In this document: positions 29,667 to 37,786 of the stretch, one piece after another
Position numbering within the stretch: position 1 is the stretch's first letter
Layout of the letters: each line of letters starts with the position of its first letter
NCBI GenBank assembly: GCA_044228285.1
Contig: JBGAVD010000007.1
Span: 124,001 to 188,000 of the forward strand
Length of the DNA stretch: 64,000 nt
Direction of reading: 5' to 3'
Source: JBBATK01 sp044228285
GTDB lineage: Bacteria > Bacteroidota > Ignavibacteria > Kapaibacteriales > NICIL-2
Notes under the pieces: generated by a model
What the model saw: the letters and a program-made list of their open reading frames with translations, nothing else
Told to the model about the DNA's origin: nothing
Database searches by the model: none
Position numbers and translations under genes: made by a program

Positions 29667-31666
29667 GCTTTCTCCAAGAAATATGTCCGCATCATACCTT
29701 TGCCTTTGATCTCCATTTCATCCCGCTTCTCGAAGGATATACCATGTGTTGTGTTCTTCGTCATGGCAAACCTGTTCTGCAGGTGACGGAAGAAGTCATT
29801 TGAAACGTGAATTTTGTTCTCTTCTCCATGACTTTCCATTCTGGCCGCGGTGTTCACCGCGTCCGAGTAGATGTCATAGACAAAACGTTCTTCACCAATC
29901 ACTCCCGCTACCACCGAACCGGTATGAAGACCAATGCGAACACCAAGTTTCACTCCGCTTGGCATGTACTCTCGTATAGATTCGGGAAGAGTGATCGTCT
30001 CTTGCATCTCGAGTGCTGCAGCTGCAAGTCGTTCCGCGTGGTCAGCACATTCAACCGGCGCACCGCATACAGCCATATATCCATCACCAATGGTTTTGAT
30101 TTTCTCGCAGCCGTGTTTTTTGATGATGCGATCGAACTCGCCGAAGACGTAATTGAGGAAGCGGACGACGACAATGGCGGGCATGTCGGCGGAGATGGGT
30201 GTGAAGCCGGCGATGTCGGCGAAGAGGATGGAGACTTGTGGGAAGTAATCTGCGATTTCTGCTTCGCCGTCGATCATGCGGGTGGCGACGGATTGGGGAA
30301 GAACTTTGTAGAGTAAGCCGGTGGTTGCACTCAACTTCGCGTCAGCAGCTGCTTTTGCAATTGCTGTCTCCTTCTCTTGTTTAGCAACTTGTTTTTGCTG
30401 TTCAAGAATTTGCGCAGTGTTCCGAGCATCTTCGCTTAGCACTTCTTCCTTTTGCTTGAGATACTGTGCTTGGTGATAATACGCTTCTTTCCATCGCTCT
30501 TGCTTCTCGTATAAATCTGCCAACGACTTGTGTGCTCCGTACTTTTTTGTTCCTAGCTCTTGACTAATAGATGCGCCCTCCAGCAGAAACATTTCAGCCT
30601 TTGATTCATCGAACTTCGGATTTGCCGGATCAGCGTAGAGATCACCAATGGAGAGTTTGATTGCTCCAATTTCTGACTTCATTCCCAGCTCGGTGTACAA
30701 CTGTAGCCCACTCTCCAAGTACTCGTGTGCCTTCTGGTAGTCACCGAGTCGCATGTGCGCAGAACCAATACTGTTGCGATGTCGCGCTACTGCCGACTTG
30801 TTGTCAAGCTCTTCAGCAATAGTCAAGGCCTTCTCATAGTACTCCAGTGCGTTTCTATAGTCGTGAAATGCATGATGTACGCTGCCGATGTTGCCGAGTA
30901 ACATTCCAACCGAAGATTTGATGCCAATCTCTTCAAGAATGCTCAGTGCCTGATTGTAATATTCTAGAGCCTTAGCATTGTCCTTAAGACTCGAGAACAC
31001 AATGCCCATGGTGTTAAGACAGGCAGATATACGACCCTTACTTCCCAATTCTTCCGCTAAACGAAGAGCTCTGCTGTTATATTCCAGAGCTTGCGAGAAT
31101 TCATTGAGTAGCCAGTACACAATTGCCATGTTCGTAAGATGCTCTGCTTCGTCTTCTTTATTGCCGAGCTCTTCAGCGATACTGAGACCTTTGGCGTAGT
31201 ACTCCAATGCGCGTGGATAATCGCTTAAATCGCAGTACACATTGGCGACTTTGCCCAGGCTTCTTCCTATTCTCGCTTTGTCGCCAATCTCTTCAGATAT
31301 GCTAAGGGCAGTACTGTAGCTTTGCAAAGCACTCTGGAAGTCGCTTAGATCCTGATGCACAGCACCGATGTGAGTGAGTAATCGCACAATTCCTGAACGG
31401 CGGTTTATTGACTCGTTTGCATGGAGTGCTGCATTGAAAAACTCTAAGGCTTGGGAATAGTCTCCACGTCTCGTACAAGCAACACCAAGTAGGCGCTTCG
31501 CTTCGGACTGCACAATCATGCGATCTCTGTCTGCAATCTCATCTGGGCCAGATCGTTCGAGAGAAGCGACAACTTCCAGCAAGAGTCGCTCTGCCTCATG
31601 ATAACTGCCCTTCTCTTCCAAAGACGAAGCGTCCTCCAGAAGTTGCTTGAATTCGCTTATAGTCAT
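29663..31666 (-). CDS. TPR-adenylate cyclase, array copy 2 (most divergent)
   Basis: 667 residues, six TPR units (SDFQSALQS, SDYPRALEY, NEFSQALEY, KDNAKALEY, HDYRNALEY, GDYQKAHEY), clearly the outlier of the family. The N terminus (MTISEFKQLLEDASSLEEKG) and linker (SATTGLLYKVLPQ) differ from the others. Catalytic residues are retained: Asp484, Lys524, Asp528, Asp598, Asn605, Arg609. Part of the catalytic domain is encoded by an unusually GC-rich stretch (about 30130-30310) where siblings use AT-richer synonymous codons, suggesting a recombination tract or different origin. It is coupled to both neighbours by ATGA overlaps. Confidence 0.95.
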   Translation of the reverse strand: MTISEFKQLLEDASSLEEKGSYHEAERLLLEVVASLERSGPDEIADRDRMIVQSEAKRLLGVACTRRGDYSQALEFFNAALHANESINRRSGIVRLLTHIGAVHQDLSDFQSALQSYSTALSISEEIGDKARIGRSLGKVANVYCDLSDYPRALEYYAKGLSIAEELGNKEDEAEHLTNMAIVYWLLNEFSQALEYNSRALRLAEELGSKGRISACLNTMGIVFSSLKDNAKALEYYNQALSILEEIGIKSSVGMLLGNIGSVHHAFHDYRNALEYYEKALTIAEELDNKSAVARHRNSIGSAHMRLGDYQKAHEYLESGLQLYTELGMKSEIGAIKLSIGDLYADPANPKFDESKAEMFLLEGASISQELGTKKYGAHKSLADLYEKQERWKEAYYHQAQYLKQKEEVLSEDARNTAQILEQQKQVAKQEKETAIAKAAADAKLSATTGLLYKVLPQSVATRMIDGEAEIADYFPQVSILFADIAGFTPISADMPAIVVVRFLNYVFGEFDRIIKKHGCEKIKTIGDGYMAVCGAPVECADHAERLAAAALEMQETITLPESIREYMPSGVKLGVRIGLHTGSVVAGVIGEERFVYDIYSDAVNTAARMESHGEENKIHVSNDFFRHLQNRFAMTKNTTHGISFEKRDEMEIKGKGMMRTYFLEKA

Positions 31667-33666
31667 GCTCTCTCCAAAAAATAGGTCCTCATCATCCCCT
31701 TCCCCTTGATCTCCATCTCCCCTCTCTTCTCAAATACAAATCCATGATTCACATTCTTCGTCATCGCAAAACGATTCTGCAAATGACGGTAGAAATCATT
31801 CGAACAGTGAATGCGATTCTCCTCACCATGACTCTCCATACGCGCTGCTGTGTTCACAGCGTCGCTGTAGATGTCGTACACAAATCGCTCTTCACCAATC
31901 ACTCCAGCTACAACCGATCCAGTGTGCAATCCAATACGAATTCCGAATTCAACTCCGGTTGGCATGAACTCGGCGATTGACTCAGGGAGGGAAATTGTCT
32001 GTTGCATTTCGAGCGCTGCTGCCGCCAAGCGCTCCGCGTGATCATCACAGGCAACCGGTGCTCCGCAAACAGCCATGTATCCATCACCAATTGTCTTGAT
32101 CTTCTCACAGCCGTGTTTCTTCATGATCTGGTCGAACTCGCCAAAAACATAGTTGAGAAAACGTACAACGATGATAGCTGGCATGTCGGCTGAGATAGGG
32201 GTGAAGCCAGCTATGTCGGCAAAGAGAATCGAGACAGAGGTGTAATAATCCGCAATTTCTTCGTCGCCCTCTATCATGCGTGTGGCGACACTCTGGGGTA
32301 GTACTTTATACAACAACTTCGTTGTTGCACTCATCTGTGCATCTGCTGCTGCCTTGGCTATAGCTATCTCTTTTTCTCGCTCAGCTATCTGCTTCTGCTG
32401 TTCCATGAGCTGAGCTTTCTTCCTTGCTTCTTCACTCAGAACTTCCTTTTCCTGCCTAAAGTATTTTCCCTGGTGGTAGTGTGACTCTTCCCAGCGCTTC
32501 TGCTTCTCATACAATTCTGCCAATGTTCTGTGTGTATCATATTTCTTGGTTCCAAGCTCTTCGCTCACAGCGATCGCAGCTAACAGATATGCTTCAGCCT
32601 TTGCCTCGTCGCGCATTGGGTTTGATTCTCTTGCATAGAGCTCGCCAAGTGCCGCTTTAGATTCTCCGACGTCTGACCTCCTCCCAAGCTCATAATGCAA
32701 ACTCATGCCTCGCTCTAGGTATTCTTGCGCCTTTGCGTAGTCGCTGAGTTTCGTGTGCACGCGGCCGATGATGCTGAGTTGTACTGCTAATCCCGCCCTA
32801 TCGCCTATCTCTTCATCTATGCTCAGTGCCTTGCCCAAATACTCAAGGGCCTTCGAGTAGTCCCTGAGATCATTATGCACAACACCAATGTTGCCCAGAT
32901 GTCTTGCCACTCCTGCCTTATTGCCCAATTCTTCATCTATGCTCAGGGCTTTGCCGAAATACTCCAGGGCTTTCGGGCTGTCGCTGAGATTCCAGTGCAC
33001 AATGCCGATATTGCCAAGCAACAATGCTAGTCCGGACTTGTTGCCTAACTCCTCTTCTATCTTCAGAGCCTTGCCGTAATACTCAAGGGCCTTCGGGTAG
33101 TCGCTGAGATTTAGGTGCACAGTGCCGATGTTGCCGAGATGTCCTGCCTCACCGGATTTGTTGCCTAACTCTTCATCTAAGCCCAGAGCCCTGCCCAAAT
33201 ACTCAAGAGCCTGCGGGTAGTCGCCGAGAATCCTGTGCATACTACCGATGTTGCCGAGGTATCTTGCCAATCCTGCCTTGCTGCCCAATTCTTCATCTAT
33301 GCTAAGGGCCTTGCCGTAATTCGCCAGGGCTTGCTGGTAGTCGCTGAGACTAAAGTGCACGTTGCCGATATTACCAAAGGACTTAGCTATGCCTCCCTTA
33401 TCGTTTATCTGCTCGCTTAAATGCAGCGAGCTTTGTAGAGACTCCAGCGCTTGGGGGTAGGCTCCGCGTCTCCAGCAGACAATTCCGAGCATGCGGGTTG
33501 CTTCTGCTTGAAGTTTTATGCTCTCTGTATCTGCTTGTTCGTCATGGCCTCGGCTTGACAATGCCGCGAGCACTTGCTGCGATAGTCGCTCAGCTTCGTC
33601 GTAGTTGCCCTTTACTGCTGCTGCATCTGCTTGTGTCAGTTGGCTCTGAAGTTCTTCATTCGTCAT
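31663..33666 (-). CDS. TPR-adenylate cyclase, array copy 3
   Basis: 667 residues with six TPR units (SDYQQALAN, GDYPQALEY, SDYPKALEY, SDSPKALEY, RDYSKALEY, SDYAKAQEY). The coiled-coil linker and first part of the catalytic domain match copies 4-6 almost exactly. The last ~90 residues diverge (NRIHCSNDFYRHL, NVNHGFVFEKRGE), so homogenisation among copies stops inside the domain. Metal Asp484 and Asp528, Lys524, Asp598, Asn605 and Arg609 are all present. The TPR half presumably sets which partner regulates this copy (inference). The start overlaps the stop of copy 4. Confidence 0.95.
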   Translation of the reverse strand: MTNEELQSQLTQADAAAVKGNYDEAERLSQQVLAALSSRGHDEQADTESIKLQAEATRMLGIVCWRRGAYPQALESLQSSLHLSEQINDKGGIAKSFGNIGNVHFSLSDYQQALANYGKALSIDEELGSKAGLARYLGNIGSMHRILGDYPQALEYLGRALGLDEELGNKSGEAGHLGNIGTVHLNLSDYPKALEYYGKALKIEEELGNKSGLALLLGNIGIVHWNLSDSPKALEYFGKALSIDEELGNKAGVARHLGNIGVVHNDLRDYSKALEYLGKALSIDEEIGDRAGLAVQLSIIGRVHTKLSDYAKAQEYLERGMSLHYELGRRSDVGESKAALGELYARESNPMRDEAKAEAYLLAAIAVSEELGTKKYDTHRTLAELYEKQKRWEESHYHQGKYFRQEKEVLSEEARKKAQLMEQQKQIAEREKEIAIAKAAADAQMSATTKLLYKVLPQSVATRMIEGDEEIADYYTSVSILFADIAGFTPISADMPAIIVVRFLNYVFGEFDQIMKKHGCEKIKTIGDGYMAVCGAPVACDDHAERLAAAALEMQQTISLPESIAEFMPTGVEFGIRIGLHTGSVVAGVIGEERFVYDIYSDAVNTAARMESHGEENRIHCSNDFYRHLQNRFAMTKNVNHGFVFEKRGEMEIKGKGMMRTYFLERA

Positions 33667-35786
33667 GCTCTCTCCAAGAAATATGTCCGCATCACGCCTT
33701 TGCCTTTAATCTCCATTTCTTCCCGCTTCTCGAAGGAGATACCATGGGTCGTGTTCTTTGTCATGGCAAACCTGTTCTGCAGGTGACGGAAGAAATCACT
33801 CGATACGTGAATCTTGTTCTCCTCTCCATGACTTTCCATTCTCGCCGCGGTATTCACCGCGTCCGAGTAGATGTCATAGACAAATCGTTCTTCACCAATC
33901 ACACCCGCTACTACCGAGCCGGTATGAAGGCCAATGCGTACTCCGAGTTTGACGCCCTTCGGCATATACTCTCTTATAGACTCGGGCAAGGTGATTGTCT
34001 CCTGCATTTCTAGTGCGGCAGCGGCTAAACGCTCTGCGTGATCCTCACATGCCGTGGGCGCGCCACACACAGCCATGTAGCCGTCTCCGATCGTTTTGAT
34101 CTTCTCGCAGCCATGTTTCTTCATGATCTGGTCAAACTCGCCAAAGACATAGTTGAGAAAACGTACGACGATGATTGCCGGCATGTCGGCTGAGATGGGG
34201 GTGAAGCCAGCTATGTCGGCAAAGAGAATCGAGACTGAGGTGTAATAATCTGCAATTTCTTCGTCGCCCTCTATCATGCGTGTGGCGACACTCTGGGGTA
34301 GTACTTTATACAACAACTTCGTTGTTGCACTCATTTGAGCATCCGCTGCTGCCTTGGCTATTGCTATCTCTTTTTCTCGCTCAGCTATCTGCTTCTGCTG
34401 CTCCATGAGCTGAACTTTCTTCCTTGCCTCCTCGCTCTGCACTTCCTCTTTCAGCGAGAAGTACTTTCCTAAGTGGTAGTGTGACTCTTCCCAGCGCTTC
34501 TGCTTCTCGTACAGATCTGCCAATGTCTTGTGTGCATCATATTTCTTGGTTCCAAGCTCTTCGCTCACAGCGATCGAATCCAACAGATAGGCTTCGGCCT
34601 TCGCCTCATCGCGGTTTGGGTTTAATTCGCTCGCATAGAGCTCGCCAAGTGACCCTTTGAATTCTCCGACCTCTGACCTCCTCCCAAGCTCATCATGCAA
34701 ACTCATACCTCGCTCTAAGTATTCTTGTGCCTTCTCGTAGGCGCTGAGTTTCATGTGCACATGACCGATGTTGCCGAGTTTCGTTGCTACTCCTGACCTG
34801 TTGCCTAACTCTTCGTCTGTACCCATAGTCTTGTTGTAGTACTCTAGGGCCTTCGGGTAGTCGTTCAGATTAAAGTGCACATGGCCGATATTGCCGAGGT
34901 GTCTTGCCGCGCCGGACTTATTGCCTATCTCTTCATCTATGCTGAGAGCCTCGTCGTAATACTTCAGGGCCTTCGGGTAGTCACTGAGAGACGAGTGCAC
35001 ATTGCCGATGTTACCGAGATTTGCTGCTACTCCATACTTGTCACCTAATTCTTCTGCAATGCTCAGAGCCTGGCCCAAATACTCAAGGGCCTTCGGGTAG
35101 TCGCAGAAATTATAATACACAATGCCGATGTTGCCGAGAGTAGTTGCTACACCCGACTTGTTGCCTAACTCCTCGGCTATGCTCAGTGCCTTGCCCAAAT
35201 ACTCCAGAGCCTTCGGGTAGTCGCTGAGAGACAAGTGCAAATTGCCGATGTTGCCGAGATGACTTACAACTCCGCTCTTACGTCCTAACTCCTCATCTAT
35301 GCTCAGAGCCTTGCCGTAATACTCCAGGGCTTTAGGGTAGTCACTGAGATCACTGTGAACAAGGCCGATGTTGCCGAGCCATGTTGCTACTCCAGACTTG
35401 TCGCCTAACTCTTCATCTATGCTCAGTGCCTTGACGTAATACTCCAGAGCCTGCGGGTAGTCGCTGAGACACCTGTGCACAATACCGATGTTGCCGAGCG
35501 ACTTAGCTATGCCTTCCTTGTTGTTTATCTGTTCGCTTGAATACAGTGAGCTTTGCAGATACTCCAGCGCTTGGGGATATTCTCCACGTCTCCTGCAGAC
35601 TTCGCCAACCATGCGGGTTGCTTCTGCTTGCAGTTTAATCACTTCTGTATCTGCTTGTACTTCTAGGCCTTGGCTTGACAGTGCCGAGATCACCTGCTGC
35701 AATAGTCGTTCTGCTTCGTCGTAGTTGCCTTGAGCTTCTGCTGCATTAGCATGCGTAAGTTGGCTTTGTAGTTCTTCATGTGTCAT
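33663..35786 (-). CDS. TPR-adenylate cyclase, array copy 4 (one extra TPR)
   Basis: 707 residues, exactly 40 more than its 667-residue siblings, accounted for by a seventh TPR unit (units SDYPQALEY, SDYPKALEY twice, CDYPKALEY, SDYPKALKY, NDYPKALEY, SAYEKAQEY). The N terminus MTHEELQSQLTHANAAEAQG is identical to copy 5, and the catalytic domain is nearly identical to copies 5 and 6. Catalytic positions shift by 40: Asp524, Lys564, Asp568, Asp638, Asn645, Arg649. It is a clear example of unit gain or loss inside the array. Confidence 0.95.
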   Translation of the reverse strand: MTHEELQSQLTHANAAEAQGNYDEAERLLQQVISALSSQGLEVQADTEVIKLQAEATRMVGEVCRRRGEYPQALEYLQSSLYSSEQINNKEGIAKSLGNIGIVHRCLSDYPQALEYYVKALSIDEELGDKSGVATWLGNIGLVHSDLSDYPKALEYYGKALSIDEELGRKSGVVSHLGNIGNLHLSLSDYPKALEYLGKALSIAEELGNKSGVATTLGNIGIVYYNFCDYPKALEYLGQALSIAEELGDKYGVAANLGNIGNVHSSLSDYPKALKYYDEALSIDEEIGNKSGAARHLGNIGHVHFNLNDYPKALEYYNKTMGTDEELGNRSGVATKLGNIGHVHMKLSAYEKAQEYLERGMSLHDELGRRSEVGEFKGSLGELYASELNPNRDEAKAEAYLLDSIAVSEELGTKKYDAHKTLADLYEKQKRWEESHYHLGKYFSLKEEVQSEEARKKVQLMEQQKQIAEREKEIAIAKAAADAQMSATTKLLYKVLPQSVATRMIEGDEEIADYYTSVSILFADIAGFTPISADMPAIIVVRFLNYVFGEFDQIMKKHGCEKIKTIGDGYMAVCGAPTACEDHAERLAAAALEMQETITLPESIREYMPKGVKLGVRIGLHTGSVVAGVIGEERFVYDIYSDAVNTAARMESHGEENKIHVSSDFFRHLQNRFAMTKNTTHGISFEKREEMEIKGKGVMRTYFLERA

Positions 35787-37786
35787 GCTCTCTCCAAGAA
35801 ATATGTCCGCATCACGCCTTTGCCTTTAATCTCCATTTCCTCCCGCTTCTCGAAGGAGATACCATGGGTTGTGTTCTTTGTCATGGCAAACCTGTTCTGC
35901 AGGTGACGGAAGAAATCACTCGACACGTGAATCTTGTTCTCCTCTCCATGACTTTCCATTCTCGCCGCGGTATTCACCGCGTCCGAGTAGATGTCATAGA
36001 CAAATCGTTCTTCACCAATCACACCCGCTACTACCGAGCCGGTATGAAGGCCAATGCGTACTCCGAGTTTGACGCCCTTCGGCATATACTCTCTTATAGA
36101 CTCGGGCAAAGTGATTGTCTCCTGCATTTCTAGTGCGGCAGCGGCTAAACGCTCGGCGTGATCGGCACACTCTATTGGCGCGCCACACACAGCCATGTAG
36201 CCGTCTCCGATTGTTTTGATCTTCTCGCAGCCATGTTTCTTCATAATGCGGTCGAACTCGCCAAAGACATAGTTGAGGAAACGTACAACGATGATAGCTG
36301 GCATGTCGGCTGAGATAGGGGTGAAGCCCGCAATGTCGGCAAAGAGGATAGAAACAGAGGTGTAATAATCCGCAATTTCTTCGTCGCCCTCTATCATGCG
36401 CGTGGCAACACTTTGAGGTAGTACTTTATACAACAACTTCGTTGTTGCAGACATCTGTGCATCTGCCGCTGCCTTAGCTATAGCTATCTCTTTCTCTCGC
36501 TCAGCTATCTGCTTTTGCTGCTCCATGAGCTGAGCTTTCTTCCTTGCTTCCTCGCTCTGGACTTCTTTCTCCAGCGTGAAGTACTTTACAATGTGGTAGT
36601 GTGACTCTTCCCAGCGCTTTTGCTTCTCACACAATTCTGCCAATATTCTGTGAGCGTCAAATCTCTTCGTACCAAGCTCTTCGCTCACAGTGATCGCAGC
36701 TAACAGATAGGCTTCCGCCTTCGCCTCGTCGCGCATTGGGTTTGATTCGCTCGCATAGAGTTCGCCCAGAGCCCCATTGAGTTCTCCGACCTCTGACCTC
36801 TCACCAAGCTCACTATGCAAACTCATGCCTCGCTCTAAGTATTTTTGCGCCTTCGTGTAGTCAATGAGTTTCATGTGCACTCGACCGATGTTACCGAGAT
36901 GTCTTGCAACTCCAGCCAGGTTTCCTAACTCTTCATCTACGATCAGTGCCTTGCCCAAATACTCAAGGGCCTTAGAGTAGTCGCCGAGATCTTTATGCAC
37001 AACACCGATATTGCCCAGATGTCTTGCCACTCCTGACTTGTTGCCTAACTCTTCATCTATGCTCAGAGCCTTGCCGTAACACTCTAGGGCTTTCAGGCAG
37101 TCGCCGAGATTCGAGTGCACAATGCCGATATTGCCGAGACGTATTGCTACTCCCGACTTGTTACCTAACTCTTCATCTATGCTCAGAGCCTTGCTGTAAT
37201 ATTCCAGGGCTTTCGGGTAGTCGCTGAGTTTCCAGTGCACACTGCCGATGTTGCCCAGATGTCTCGCCACTCCTGACTTGTTACCTAACTCTTCGTCTAT
37301 GCTCAGAGCCTTGCCGTAATACTCCAGGGCCTGCGGGTAGTCGGCGAGTTTCTTGTGCACAAGGCCGATGTTGCCGAGAATGGTTGCTACTCCGGACTTG
37401 CTGCCTACCTCTTCGGCGATGCTCAGTGCCTTGCCGGAATACTCCAGAGCCTGCGTATAGTCGCTGAGACTAAAGTGCACGCTGCCGATATTGCCAAGGG
37501 ACTTGGCTATGCCTGCCTTATCGTTTATCTGCTCGCTTAAATGCAGCGAGCTTTGCAGATACCCCAGCGCTTGGGAGTAGTCTCCGCGTCTCCAGCATAC
37601 GATTCCGAGCATGCGTGTTGCTTCTGCTTGGAGTTTTATGGTCTCTGTATCTGCTTGTTGTTCAAAGCCTGGGCTTGACAATGCCGCGAGCACCTGCTGC
37701 GATAGTCGTTCTGCTTCGTCGTAGTTGCCTTGAGCTTCTGCTGCATTAGCATGCGTAAGTTGGCTTTGTAGTTCTTCATGTGTCAT
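35783..37786 (-). CDS. TPR-adenylate cyclase, array copy 5
   Basis: 667 residues, six TPR units (SDYTQALEY, ADYPQALEY, SDYPKALEY, GDCLKALEC, GDYSKALEY, IDYTKAQKY). It shares its first 28 residues with copy 4. The cyclase domain carries the full class III set (Asp484, Lys524, Asp528, Asp598, Asn605, Arg609). Differences from copy 4 in the catalytic half are mostly confined to the GAPIECADH segment, which instead resembles copy 2. This points to small conversion tracts between copies. It is translationally coupled on both sides. Confidence 0.95.
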   Translation of the reverse strand: MTHEELQSQLTHANAAEAQGNYDEAERLSQQVLAALSSPGFEQQADTETIKLQAEATRMLGIVCWRRGDYSQALGYLQSSLHLSEQINDKAGIAKSLGNIGSVHFSLSDYTQALEYSGKALSIAEEVGSKSGVATILGNIGLVHKKLADYPQALEYYGKALSIDEELGNKSGVARHLGNIGSVHWKLSDYPKALEYYSKALSIDEELGNKSGVAIRLGNIGIVHSNLGDCLKALECYGKALSIDEELGNKSGVARHLGNIGVVHKDLGDYSKALEYLGKALIVDEELGNLAGVARHLGNIGRVHMKLIDYTKAQKYLERGMSLHSELGERSEVGELNGALGELYASESNPMRDEAKAEAYLLAAITVSEELGTKRFDAHRILAELCEKQKRWEESHYHIVKYFTLEKEVQSEEARKKAQLMEQQKQIAEREKEIAIAKAAADAQMSATTKLLYKVLPQSVATRMIEGDEEIADYYTSVSILFADIAGFTPISADMPAIIVVRFLNYVFGEFDRIMKKHGCEKIKTIGDGYMAVCGAPIECADHAERLAAAALEMQETITLPESIREYMPKGVKLGVRIGLHTGSVVAGVIGEERFVYDIYSDAVNTAARMESHGEENKIHVSSDFFRHLQNRFAMTKNTTHGISFEKREEMEIKGKGVMRTYFLERA

